The position numbers and the translations under genes were made by a program. Positions 20,479 through 27,726 of a stretch of 64,000 nt of DNA are shown piece by piece. Position 1 is the first letter of the stretch. The number at the start of each line of letters is the position of its first letter. Below the pieces are notes generated by a model. It made no database searches, had not been told where the DNA came from, and saw only the letters and a list, made by a program, of their open reading frames with translations. Location: assembly GCA_963815305.1 (NCBI GenBank), contig CAWFFW010000001.1, positions 806,001-870,000 on the forward strand, in the 5' to 3' direction. The DNA comes from CAXBID01 sp963815305. Lineage in GTDB: Bacteria; Bacteroidota; Bacteroidia; Flavobacteriales; Flavobacteriaceae.

Positions 20479-20696
20479 TAAATAAAGAGATATATGATTC
20501 TTTTTTATTTTAAACTTATTCTAAAGTATTAGGAGTGTATGCTTTACGGTAGATAAGCTAATGAATTCAAAAACTTTAACTAGTTAATTGTTTGGGATAT
20601 TTAAAACTCAATAAAGAAGCTCTATTTAAGTTTACAAACTCATTATATTTTTTAAACATTTACCTACATCTAAACTACTTAAAATATTGTATTTCT

Positions 20697-22121
20697 ATGG
20701 AATGTATTTCTGTTTTTGACATGCTAAAGATTGGTATTGGACCATCTAGTTCTCATACATTAGGCCCTTGGCGAGCTGCTGAACGCTGGATAAAGCAATT
20801 AAAAGAGAGCAATAAATTTAATAAGGTTGAAAAAATATCCGTAAATCTTTTTGGATCTTTATCTTTAACTGGAAAAGGTCATGCAACAGATTATGCCATT
20901 ATGTTAGGCTTAAGTGGTGTTGATCCTGAAACAATACCTACTGAAAGTATATCAACCATTATTTCTAAAATAAAAAGCACAAATACTATTAACTTTAATG
21001 GTGAAAAAAAAATATCATTTACTCCTGAAAAAGATATTGTTTTTAATAGAAAATTTTTAGCATTTCATTCTAATGGCATGCAGTTTTCAGCTACTATTAA
21101 TGGTAAAAGGTCAAATGCGACTTATTATTCAATAGGTGGTGGTTTTGTAGTTCAAAAAGAACGAAAAACCTCAAAATCCAATAAAATTATTTTTTATTCC
21201 ACTTTTCCATATCCTGTAGAGACTGGAAAAGATTTATTAAAAAATTGTAACCAATTAAATAAATCTATTTCTGAAGTTGTTTTAGAAAATGAAAAGTCAA
21301 TAAGATCGATAGAAACTATTGATTTTGAACTGAAACGTATATGGGATACTATGTTAGAATGTATGTTTATTGGTTGTCATACTGAGGGTAATTTACCAGG
21401 AGGCTTAAATGTTAGACGTCGTGCCTTTGATACATACCAAACTTTAAAAGGAGAAATTTTGTATAACTCACCCCAAGAATGGTTGGGAACTATTCGAAAG
21501 ACTGAAGTGAAATTTAGACAAATTTTAAAATGGGTAAGTTGTTTTGCATTATCTGTTAATGAGGTTAACGCATCATTAGGTCGTGTAGTAACAGCTCCAA
21601 CAAATGGGAGTGCTGGTGTAATTCCTGCCGTTTTAATGTATTATTTGGTAATAGAAAACCATAATGCAGATTTCAAACAAATTAAACAATTTTTATTGGT
21701 TGCCGGCGTAATTGGAAGCATCTTTAAAAACGGCGCAACTATTAGTGCAGCCATGGGCGGGTGTCAATCAGAAATTGGGGTATCATCTGCTATGGCAGCC
21801 GCGGCCTTGTGCGAATTATTAGGGGGTAGTGCAGAACAAGTTACGGTAGCAGCAGAAATTGCTATGGAGCATCACTTAGGGTTAACCTGCGACCCTATTG
21901 GTGGATTAGTGCAAATACCATGTATTGAACGTAATGCTATGGGCGCTATTAAAGCTATTAATGCTGCAGAAATGGCTTTAGATACTAATCCAAAAAATAT
22001 AAAAGTACCACTCGATAAAGTCGTGGCAACTATGTGGGAAACTGCTAAAGATATGAATAACAAATATAAAGAAACTTCAGAAGGAGGTCTAGCTATTGCT
22101 GTTAGTTTAACAGATTGTTAA
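20697..22121 (+). CDS. sdaA: L-serine ammonia-lyase (iron-sulfur L-serine dehydratase)
   Basis: Start set at ATG 20697: from there the protein begins MECISVFDMLKIGIGPSSSHT, the standard N-terminus of single-chain SdaA, whereas the frame upstream is non-conserved. 474 residues. GPSSSHTLGPWRAAE is the beta-domain signature; Cys residues for the [4Fe-4S] cluster occur in GCHTEGNLPGG, GGCQSEIGVSSAMAA and LTCDPIGGLVQIPC. It deaminates L-serine to pyruvate and ammonia. Lying at the end of a cluster with two amidohydrolases, it may use serine released from the polymer, but a general role is equally possible. Confidence 0.9.
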   Translation: MECISVFDMLKIGIGPSSSHTLGPWRAAERWIKQLKESNKFNKVEKISVNLFGSLSLTGKGHATDYAIMLGLSGVDPETIPTESISTIISKIKSTNTINFNGEKKISFTPEKDIVFNRKFLAFHSNGMQFSATINGKRSNATYYSIGGGFVVQKERKTSKSNKIIFYSTFPYPVETGKDLLKNCNQLNKSISEVVLENEKSIRSIETIDFELKRIWDTMLECMFIGCHTEGNLPGGLNVRRRAFDTYQTLKGEILYNSPQEWLGTIRKTEVKFRQILKWVSCFALSVNEVNASLGRVVTAPTNGSAGVIPAVLMYYLVIENHNADFKQIKQFLLVAGVIGSIFKNGATISAAMGGCQSEIGVSSAMAAAALCELLGGSAEQVTVAAEIAMEHHLGLTCDPIGGLVQIPCIERNAMGAIKAINAAEMALDTNPKNIKVPLDKVVATMWETAKDMNNKYKETSEGGLAIAVSLTDC

Positions 22122-22184
22122 TACGCTGTAAAAGCAACTTATATGTTTTTACAATGTAAATGACGAACCTGACTAAAGAATACG

Positions 22185-22440
22185 AATAGTGATTAAAAAG
22201 TGGTATAAGCATAATTTTCATTCCTGTAAGCCTTAATATTGAATCCTGTGCCTATAACTTCCACCTCTTACATTTGCTAGATTACTTTAAACGACTAGCC
22301 ATTATTGACTGTATTATATGAGACATCAAGATATGCCTCGCCGTAGGGCAATTCTACTGTACTGGTTTTTCCTTTTTTAAATGTTACAGGGTATTTAGCT
22401 TAGAGTCTGAGTTTAGCCACATCTTAGTATTATTGGATAC
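22185..22440 (-). pseudogene. Decayed fragment of a FecR-family anti-sigma factor gene
   Basis: On the minus strand three short stretches in shifted frames match the FecR order: NTKMWLNSDSKL, then FKKGKTSTVELPYGEAYLDV, then VEVIGTGFNIKAYRNENYAY. Stops and frameshifts separate them. These correspond to the WLNSxSxL, VELxGEAYFDV and VxGTxFNxKAY signatures of FecR sensors, which regulate TonB-dependent uptake with ECF sigma factors. The rest of the gene and any sigma factor are absent, so this is debris. It abuts an integrase fragment, which marks an old insertion or deletion junction. Confidence 0.65.
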
Positions 22441-22456
22441 TTTGACTTGAAAATGT

Positions 22457-22660
22457 TCATCTATTAAGTTCACGAACATCAGTTATTCTCCCTCGAATAT
22501 TTCCAGCTTCAGAATTCCATTTACTTAATAATACTTTTCGTTTGATGCTAAACTCACTGCGTTTGCTATTTACTATAATCCTCAGGTAAATAGAGGTATT
22601 ACTGCTTTTATCGATATCATTTCCTCTAAGATAGAACAGGACTGAGAATATAGTTTGCAT
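22457..22660 (-). pseudogene. N-terminal remnant of a Bacteroidetes tyrosine integrase
   Basis: A 67-codon frame beginning MQTIFSVLFYLRG, with IYLRIIVNSKRSEFS, KRKVLLSKWNSEAG and VRELNR, is the arm-type DNA-binding domain that opens Bacteroidetes phage-type integrases, which are normally about 400 residues. The frame stops just where the core-binding domain should begin, and FecR debris follows at once. It lies outside the left repeat of the present element, so it belongs to an earlier insertion at the same tRNA-Ser site. It is different in sequence from the intact integrase at 34989. Confidence 0.7.
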
Positions 22661-22842
22661 CTGTACGTATTTAATGTTCTCTTTAAAGACACAAAAAGTT
22701 ATAATATAAATTGCATATAAAGTGTTTTATATTAAGTGTTAAGAACTAATTCGGTGCGTAATTTAGATTAAAAATTCACACACCGAAAACCGCACTTATT
22801 ATTCGATATTATATGTTTTCGTTTGATATTGAAGGAAATTAA

Positions 22843-22875
22843 AAAACCCTATAAACATAACATTTATAGGGTTTT
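22843..22875. terminator. Hairpin terminator left of the element (original tRNA-Ser terminator)
   Basis: A perfect 13-bp stem (AAAACCCTATAAA / TTTATAGGGTTTT) with a 7-base loop, flanked by A and T runs. It lies 21 bp left of the tRNA 3'-end repeat, the same relative order as the hairpin beside the intact tRNA at 36384-36416, so it probably served the tRNA before insertion. Confidence 0.7.
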
Positions 22876-22896
22876 GGTGGAATTTGATATATTCCT

Positions 22897-22910
22897 AGCG
22901 GAGAAAGAGG
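22897..22910. repeat. attL: 14-bp direct repeat of the tRNA-Ser 3' end
   Basis: AGCGGAGAAAGAGG is identical to 36448-36461, which covers the acceptor 3' strand of tRNA-Ser. Beyond 22910 the sequence no longer matches a tRNA. This marks the left border of the integrated element. Confidence 0.8.
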
Positions 22911-22967
22911 TTCTTCCTCAATATCTTTAAACTCAATGTTTACAGTACTTTCCAGTTGCTGTGCTAA

Positions 22968-22992
22968 TTAGGGTAACTAATAGGGTAACTAA
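22968..22992. repeat. Left arm-type repeats (TTAGGGTAACTAA and TAGGGTAACTAA)
   Basis: Two head-to-tail copies of TAGGGTAACTAA begin about 60 bp inside the left border. The same 12-mer occurs inverted at 36289-36300 near the integrase end, with two partial copies after it. The placement fits accessory (arm) sites for the tyrosine integrase. Confidence 0.6.
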
Positions 22993-23215
22993 ACTAACAA
23001 TTACAACTTTCTTACAGTTTACTTATTATTAATGCCAAATTTAAAAAATAAAACGAATATATTATTAGAGGTTCATTCATTTAAAAGTAATATTACTTAA
23101 AAAGATATTAATGTTCATAACTTAGTCTTGATTGGTTATAACAACTTATTGTAAGAGTATTCAGAATTGTTTAATGTTTTATATTTTTATAACTTAATTT
23201 TAAATAAAATAAAAA

Positions 23216-23389
23216 ATGAGTGAAACAAATTTCAATGTAGGAGATATAGTTAAATTAAAATCTGGTAGCCCAGATATGACTGTTTCATATTCAGATAAGG
23301 ACGAAACATATGTTTTTTATTATAATTATGATAAACAATCTGTTAGTTCTAAAATCACATTACCAACTGGAGTACTTGAAATAGTATAA
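23216..23389 (+). CDS. YodC/DUF2158-like small protein
   Basis: A 57-residue frame starting MSETNFNVGDIVKLKSGSPDMTV, which matches the usual opening of DUF2158 (YodC-type) proteins: F-x-x-GDxVxLKSGxPxMTV. The family is small, beta-rich and uncharacterised, and is often found on mobile elements. No convincing Shine-Dalgarno sequence is needed in this phylum; the start is preceded by A-rich sequence. It is the first gene inside the left border and is 23 bp from the next gene, with which it is likely co-transcribed. Function unknown. Confidence 0.65.
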   Translation: MSETNFNVGDIVKLKSGSPDMTVSYSDKDETYVFYYNYDKQSVSSKITLPTGVLEIV

Positions 23390-23412
23390 TTTAATAATAT
23401 ATTTAACTTAAT

Positions 23413-24348
23413 ATGGCGCACAATTTATTCTTGGGTATGTACTCATTTAGAATTAAAAAAAAACATACCAAAAATTCAGAAGCAATTAGCAACAATACCT
23501 TTTTAAGTGAATCTTATCCTGATGAAGAGAATAAGTTTGAAAATGGTTTTGTTCAAGATATAATAAAAGTTTTTGACTTAGGTACTTTTAAAAATGATAA
23601 GAATACACATGGTGCAATTTTAGAAGAGAAGGAGTTTGATAAAAATTATAGAACAATAGATATTTTAATTAATGGTGGTATTACTGGATTGAAGCAATAT
23701 TTGTTGGATGAAACTGGAGAGATGAGTGAGTTGTCTGATAAAGATACAGTTGGGCTTAAATTTTTTGCTCGTATTTGGTTGCCTGCAAATTCTAAATCTG
23801 GTTATATTTTTTTACAGAAATACGGTACATTGAGTATTAAACCAATTTTTGACGCTATTTTAAAAAAGGTTTTAAGCGATAATAATTGTAGTTTGGTAGG
23901 GCGAAAAGTGGATGCTACAACTACTAAAAAACGTCAAAAGGAATTTATGAAGCATTCTTCTTTAAAGGATGTTGTTCTGATAAGTAAAAGAAGTTTATTT
24001 GATACAAATTCCGTTCAGGCTAGACAAGCTACAATTAAATTAAGTAACATTAAAAACACGAGTAATAACACAATTGATAAAAAGGAAATTTCAGAAGCTT
24101 TAAAAAATCATGGTTTTAAGATTGGTAAAAGAGAATATGAAATTAAAGCAACTTATATCAAAGATGATAATGGCTACAAACAGGAACGTACTGTAATTAT
24201 TGATGATAGTGAAGAAACCGTTAATATAATACCAAGTATATTAATACCTGATAATTGTATTAACGTTGATAATTCTCCAAATTTCACTCAAATGAAAAAG
24301 CTTGTAGATTTGGAAATGGCACAAGTACAAAAGGAAGCTAAACTGTAA
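23413..24348 (+). CDS. Unrecognised 311-residue cytoplasmic protein (first gene of a cassette)
   Basis: A soluble, lysine-rich protein without signal peptide, membrane segment or a motif I recognise. Visible features: an N-terminal beta-like start (AHNLFLGMYSFRIKKK), an acidic middle part, a hydrophobic GYIFLQKYG strand near residue 140 and a basic region around residues 150-200 that could bind nucleic acid. It lies 6 bp upstream of a four-helix membrane protein gene, and both sit in cargo of an integrative element, an arrangement often found in phage-defence pairs. That role is inference only; no known defence family was identified. Confidence 0.6.
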   Translation: MAHNLFLGMYSFRIKKKHTKNSEAISNNTFLSESYPDEENKFENGFVQDIIKVFDLGTFKNDKNTHGAILEEKEFDKNYRTIDILINGGITGLKQYLLDETGEMSELSDKDTVGLKFFARIWLPANSKSGYIFLQKYGTLSIKPIFDAILKKVLSDNNCSLVGRKVDATTTKKRQKEFMKHSSLKDVVLISKRSLFDTNSVQARQATIKLSNIKNTSNNTIDKKEISEALKNHGFKIGKREYEIKATYIKDDNGYKQERTVIIDDSEETVNIIPSILIPDNCINVDNSPNFTQMKKLVDLEMAQVQKEAKL

Positions 24349-24354
24349 TTAGTT

Positions 24355-24900
24355 ATGTTAGATTTTAACGTAGTTAAAAATATTAGGAATGAAGCACTTG
24401 ACAGTATAAAAAAAGATAGTGATGACGAGAGAATAGTTGGTTGGTGGAAAAAAACAATCTTTTATGTAATGTTTTATGGTGTTCCTATTGTGTTAGGAGT
24501 TGTATCTCTAATAAAGAAAATTGCAATTTCAGATTTAGAGAGTTATATAACTACTGGTATAGCAATTTTCACAGGTTTATTTTTTTCATTGTTGCTTAGC
24601 ATTGGTTCTAAAGTTAAAGCGGAAAAAGTAAATCCGAATAAAGATGAAGCTAACTTTAAAAGCTTTAAAATTGGTATGACACAAATAGCTAAGATTACAA
24701 TGTATAACATTATATTAGGTATTCTTATTTTTTTGCTAATTCTATTAAATCACATTTTGAAAACAGATTGTTATGAGTACATTGAAATGGGTTTTACCTT
24801 TGTTGTAATGTACTTATTGGGGCAGTTTATAATAACTTTATTTTTTATGTTGCAACGTTTGTATTTTTTAATTAATGATGAATTAAATAATATTTTATAA
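24355..24900 (+). CDS. Four-helix integral membrane protein, function unknown
   Basis: 181 residues with four hydrophobic segments at about residues 35-55, 60-80, 118-138 and 146-170, arranged as two hairpins around a basic cytoplasmic loop. The N-terminal 30 residues are charged. Neither a transporter nor an enzyme motif is visible. The 6-bp gap to the preceding gene and 18-bp gap to the next indicate one operon. Small membrane partners of a cytoplasmic sensor are common in membrane-acting defence systems, but here this is only a structural analogy. Confidence 0.6.
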   Translation: MLDFNVVKNIRNEALDSIKKDSDDERIVGWWKKTIFYVMFYGVPIVLGVVSLIKKIAISDLESYITTGIAIFTGLFFSLLLSIGSKVKAEKVNPNKDEANFKSFKIGMTQIAKITMYNIILGILIFLLILLNHILKTDCYEYIEMGFTFVVMYLLGQFIITLFFMLQRLYFLINDELNNIL

Positions 24901-24918
24901 AAAATAATTTTAAGTATT

Positions 24919-25296
24919 ATGGGTACTCCTCTTGGCACAGATGTTAGGTTATCTTCACTATTTGATAATACAGAAAGCTTAATTGAAATTTTTGTTCAAA
25001 TATTTACTGAAAACTATAATGAAGGACAATTAACAATAGGGAGTAATATTGTAGAAGATTTTAAAGATAAAGAAGTGTATTATAGTATTACTGATAGTGA
25101 GTTTGAAAACGTGTTTTTGACGTTCATATATAAAAACACTTCGGATTGCAGTCCTTATGAGATTAAGCTTGAAACCTACAACACCTACTATCCGACAGAA
25201 TTGAAGATTAGAGTAGATTCAGATATAACAGATAAGCTTCCAGAGCAAATGATTGATGATTTATTTGATAAAATGCATGATTTCGATATAGATTGA
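24919..25296 (+). CDS. Unrecognised 125-residue acidic protein (third gene of the cassette)
   Basis: A small, strongly acidic protein with predicted alternating strands and a C-terminal helix (QMIDDLFDKMHDFDID). No signal peptide or recognised domain. It follows the membrane-protein gene by 18 bp and is convergent with the XRE regulator gene, their ends being only 9 bp apart. The size and charge would fit an immunity or adaptor protein of the cassette, but nothing in the sequence proves this. Confidence 0.5.
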   Translation: MGTPLGTDVRLSSLFDNTESLIEIFVQIFTENYNEGQLTIGSNIVEDFKDKEVYYSITDSEFENVFLTFIYKNTSDCSPYEIKLETYNTYYPTELKIRVDSDITDKLPEQMIDDLFDKMHDFDID

Positions 25297-25305
25297 ATTT
25301 TTACT

Positions 25306-25548
25306 TCAATTTTTAAAACTTATCAATTCGGATGGGGTTGTTTCTAAGGCTTCTGCAATTCTAATAAGCATTGAAATTCTCATTTCTTGTTTGCCTAACT
25401 CATATTTCCTGAAATTTTGGGGTTCTACTCCAGACCTATAAGCAACTTCTGAAACAGTAAGTTTTTTCTCTTTCCTTAGCTTTCGTATGTTTCTCCCAAC
25501 CTTTATACAAAGGTCAATAGCTTCCTGTTTTCTATCACGCTTTTCCAT
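25306..25548 (-). CDS. XRE/Cro-type transcriptional regulator
   Basis: 80 residues with one helix-turn-helix: IRKLRKEKKLTVSEVAYRSG followed by VEPQNFRKYELGKQEM and ISMLIRIAEALETTPSEL, the standard HTH_3 pattern with an extra N-terminal helix. It is divergent from the small-protein operon starting at 25653. Two copies of TTGAAAACAATT, 42 bp apart, lie between the divergent genes, so it probably represses that operon and itself. Such regulators commonly control restriction-modification or accessory genes on mobile elements. Confidence 0.85.
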   Translation of the reverse strand: MEKRDRKQEAIDLCIKVGRNIRKLRKEKKLTVSEVAYRSGVEPQNFRKYELGKQEMRISMLIRIAEALETTPSELISFKN

Positions 25549-25555
25549 GTGATAA

Positions 25556-25626
25556 AATTGAAAACAATTGGCTGATTATGACGAATTGAATATTATAGGT
25601 TGAAAACAATTATTTTTCTATATTTG
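25556..25626 (+). promoter_or_regulatory. Operator-promoter region between the XRE gene and the small-protein operon
   Basis: TTGAAAACAATT occurs at 25558-25569 and 25600-25611, 42 bp apart (about four helical turns). The first copy is part of AATTGAAAACAATT, a 5-bp inverted repeat with a 4-bp spacer. The second lies 7 bp upstream of TATATTTG (25619-25626), a perfect TAnnTTTG promoter element, 27 bp before the ATG at 25653. Bound repressor would occlude this promoter. Confidence 0.55.
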
Positions 25627-25652
25627 AAGAATAATCTTATATAGAATAAAAT

Positions 25653-25793
25653 ATGGCAACAATCAAAGGGCAATGCAAAAAATGTGGTAGTACATACGGA
25701 TACTATTCAGGTGTTCAATCCGCTAGAGGCAATGTTAATAGAAACAATTGCAGAAAAGGTGGTAAATGTGAATTGGATGAATCAAAACTTTAA
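25653..25793 (+). CDS. Very small zinc-ribbon-like protein
   Basis: A 46-residue frame with CKKC near residue 8 and two further Cys residues in NCRKGGKC, giving four cysteines in a CxxC...CxxxxxC layout that could hold one zinc ion. It starts 27 bp after a perfect -7 element and is followed 5 bp later by another small frame, both upstream of the 155-residue gene. No homologue is recognised. The promoter and the cysteine spacing support it being real. Confidence 0.5.
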   Translation: MATIKGQCKKCGSTYGYYSGVQSARGNVNRNNCRKGGKCELDESKL

Positions 25794-25798
25794 AAACT

Positions 25799-25945
25799 GT
25801 GAAAGAATATTTAATAGATTTATATAAAAAAGGTGGTGGATTACCTTCAAAAACACGTGTTTTTGCAGCAAATCAAGCAGCAGCCATCAAAATAGCACGT
25901 GAAACCAATCCTAACTATAAAACAGGAGCAATAAAACAATTATAA
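25799..25945 (+). CDS. Very small protein with GTG start
   Basis: A 48-residue frame starting at GTG 25799 (VKEYLIDLYKK), ending 2 bp before the ATG of the next gene. The tail RVFAANQAAAIKIARETNP looks like a compact basic helix, and the frame fills the gap between its neighbours exactly. There is no ATG alternative. It is probably translated as part of the XRE-controlled operon; function unknown. Confidence 0.4.
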   Translation: MKEYLIDLYKKGGGLPSKTRVFAANQAAAIKIARETNPNYKTGAIKQL

Positions 25946-25947
25946 TT

Positions 25948-26415
25948 ATGGCAGGAGTTGTTGAAGAACTAAACCCAGTAAAAGGGTTAAAAAAATTAAG
26001 TGTAGGCATTTATGATTATAGGCTTGTAATAGAAGACAAGCACGAAGATTCGGAACTAATTATGGATGTGATAGGTTTTCCTACTACTGGGGTATATCAT
26101 ATTAAGTTTACGGATGCCAAAGGTATGGATAGTACTGATTTAAAAGATTGGTTGAAGTATGACCTCTTAATATTTAAAACAGATTCTATTGAAATGAATA
26201 TGGATAACGGTACTGTGTCGATTTCACTTTCAGAACCAGACTCCAATTTTAATTATTACCTTGAAAACGTAAAAAGCCTAATACGGATGCCAAAGGAAGA
26301 AATTCAAGTTACGGAAGAAGATATTATGAATAACGAATATTATAAAAAGGCTGTGACCCCTTCAAATGGAACTTCTGTTTTAGGGATGTTTAAATCACTA
26401 TTTGGAAAGAAATAA
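25948..26415 (+). CDS. Unrecognised 155-residue soluble protein
   Basis: No signal peptide or membrane segment. The first two thirds look like a beta-rich domain (LSVGIYDYRLVIEDK, VSISLSEPDSNFNYYL), and the C-terminus is a Gly/Phe/Lys-rich tail (LGMFKSLFGKK). It is the last gene of the small-protein operon under the XRE-type control region, with a 2-bp gap to the preceding frame. It may act with the Cys-rich mini-protein, but no function can be assigned. Confidence 0.55.
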   Translation: MAGVVEELNPVKGLKKLSVGIYDYRLVIEDKHEDSELIMDVIGFPTTGVYHIKFTDAKGMDSTDLKDWLKYDLLIFKTDSIEMNMDNGTVSISLSEPDSNFNYYLENVKSLIRMPKEEIQVTEEDIMNNEYYKKAVTPSNGTSVLGMFKSLFGKK

Positions 26416-26452
26416 TACTTTTAAAAAAACTTAAATCTAAATTTTATAAACC

Positions 26453-26911
26453 ATGATGAAAAACCAAATCCTTAGCCTAGCCATTACCGTTTTATTATTA
26501 TTTTCTTGTAGTTCTAGTGATGATTCAGATAGTAAGACAGTTCAGATTCAAGATAATAGAATCCTAGGTGTTTGGGAACAAGTTGACGAGTGTTTTTACA
26601 ATAATACTGACAATGTTGAGTGCTATGGGTTAAATATAACCTATGACTATATTGAGTTAAAAGCAAATGGAGATTTTATTTCTTTTTATAATTATGAAAC
26701 AGATAATGAAATTTCTAACACGGATAGCTTTGAATTTTTTAACAACGAGTTAGTAATTTCTCAAAAAATAAATAACGAACCAGTTTATATTGAGTATAGT
26801 AAAATAATTGAGTTAACTGAAACAAGCTTGAAAATAGAAACATACAAAAATAATGATGGTGGAGAATTTGAAAAAGACCAAATAGATATTTTATATTTTG
26901 AAAAAGTATAA
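26453..26911 (+). CDS. Lipocalin-like lipoprotein
   Basis: 152 residues with a lipoprotein signal peptide (LLLFSCSSSDDSD; lipid-modified Cys near residue 20, followed by the acidic surface-export-like stretch usual in this phylum). The mature part starts ILGVWEQV, as in small lipocalin-like beta-barrel proteins of Bacteroidetes, with strands ending in SLKIETYKN. Such proteins are exposed on the outer membrane; ligand unknown. It is 37 bp downstream of the preceding gene and is convergent with the recombinase gene. Confidence 0.65.
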   Translation: MMKNQILSLAITVLLLFSCSSSDDSDSKTVQIQDNRILGVWEQVDECFYNNTDNVECYGLNITYDYIELKANGDFISFYNYETDNEISNTDSFEFFNNELVISQKINNEPVYIEYSKIIELTETSLKIETYKNNDGGEFEKDQIDILYFEKV

Positions 26912-26966
26912 AATATTGTCTTATTCATTTGTACTAAAATAAAACCCTAAGCGACTGTAACAATAA

Positions 26967-27530
26967 CTACAAGCTCATATAAATATCATCTAGTTCTTCC
27001 TGTCTGATACCTAAGTATCTTTTGGTAATAGCAGGTGAGGAGTGGTTAAACAAATCTGATAAATATAATAGTGCTTTTTCAGTTTCATTGTTGTTAGAAT
27101 AGACTTGACGACCAAAAGTTTTTCTTAATGAATGCGTTGAAACTGAAAGTTTCTTAGAACCAAAAAGTTCTTTGATTTTACGATTTACATATTGTACGCT
27201 GAAAACTGTATTTTGATTTGAAGTGAAAATAAAACCTTCATTTTCTTCAACTCTAGTTTTTAATAGTTCAAAAGCATCTTTAATATTATCGTTGATTCTA
27301 ATAATACGTTTCTTATTCGTCTTTTTTTCTAAAAGCGTGATTGAATCAGATTCTAAATCTGAAAATTTCAGTGAAAGTAAATCTGAAATACGTAAACCAG
27401 AATTAATACCTAAGACAACTAAAAAACCTAATTTATAGTTTTTGTCATTTTTGATTAATTTGATTGCTTTGTTTAACGTAGAATCAAAGTTTAAATAATC
27501 GCTTGTTGTAATAGAACCTTTAACACTCAT
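26967..27530 (-). CDS. Catalytic-core-only tyrosine recombinase
   Basis: Only 187 residues, about half the length of a normal integrase, with no arm- or core-binding domain. All catalytic residues are present: Arg in SGLRISDL (residue 47), Lys in KKTNKKRI, HSLR in STHSLRKTFG, His in FNHSSPAIT and Tyr in KRYLGI. Two perfect hairpins lie directly upstream of its start (27567-27604 and 27669-27701). It lies between a lipoprotein gene and the end of the restriction gene. It might act on those repeats or invert nearby DNA; a degenerate descendant of a larger integrase is the alternative. Confidence 0.75.
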   Translation of the reverse strand: MSVKGSITTSDYLNFDSTLNKAIKLIKNDKNYKLGFLVVLGINSGLRISDLLSLKFSDLESDSITLLEKKTNKKRIIRINDNIKDAFELLKTRVEENEGFIFTSNQNTVFSVQYVNRKIKELFGSKKLSVSTHSLRKTFGRQVYSNNNETEKALLYLSDLFNHSSPAITKRYLGIRQEELDDIYMSL

Positions 27531-27566
27531 ATCATTATTATTTCTGATACAAATATAATAAAAATA

Positions 27567-27604
27567 AGTTTCACTTTTATTTATTTATAGTCAAAAGTGA
27601 AACT
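27567..27604. repeat. Perfect hairpin 1 (AGTTTCACTTTT inverted repeat)
   Basis: AGTTTCACTTTT at 27567-27578 is perfectly complementary to 27593-27604 across a 14-base loop, about 37 bp upstream of the small recombinase start. It shares its core AGTTTCACT with hairpin 2. Candidate recombination site, operator or terminator. Confidence 0.6.
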
Positions 27605-27668
27605 ATTTTGATGTGGATTTTGCTTTAAAATACGTAACTTACTGTTATGCAGTATTTTAATGAAATAA

Positions 27669-27701
27669 AAAAGTTTCACTTCTAATAATAGTGAAACTTT
27701 T
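27669..27701. repeat. Perfect hairpin 2 (AAAAGTTTCACT inverted repeat)
   Basis: AAAAGTTTCACT at 27669-27680 is perfectly complementary to 27690-27701 across a 9-base loop, 25 bp from the end of the res gene. It could be the res terminator on the minus strand, but it shares AGTTTCACT with hairpin 1, which a simple terminator would not need. Confidence 0.6.
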
Positions 27702-27726
27702 ATGCTTTGCAAACGACTTTGAAGTT

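Noticed and set aside
20592..20696. Upstream extension of sdaA (TTG start)
   Set aside because: The extension is not conserved-looking; ATG 20697 gives the standard SdaA N-terminus.
22750..22787. Small inverted repeat TTCGGTG/CACCGAA
   Set aside because: A 7-bp stem with a 24-base loop and no gene nearby; not enough to call a site.
23085..23098. 14-bp palindrome AAGTAATATTACTT
   Set aside because: An isolated palindrome in very AT-rich DNA with no second copy found; could be an operator for 23216 but unsupported.
23413..24900. Possible Kiwa-type defence pair (four-helix membrane protein plus about 310-residue partner)
   Set aside because: Only size and topology fit; the gene order is opposite to the usual one and no Kiwa or DUF4868 motif could be recognised, so no name was given.
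27223..27438. 71-codon plus-strand frame
   Set aside because: Antisense shadow of the small tyrosine recombinase.
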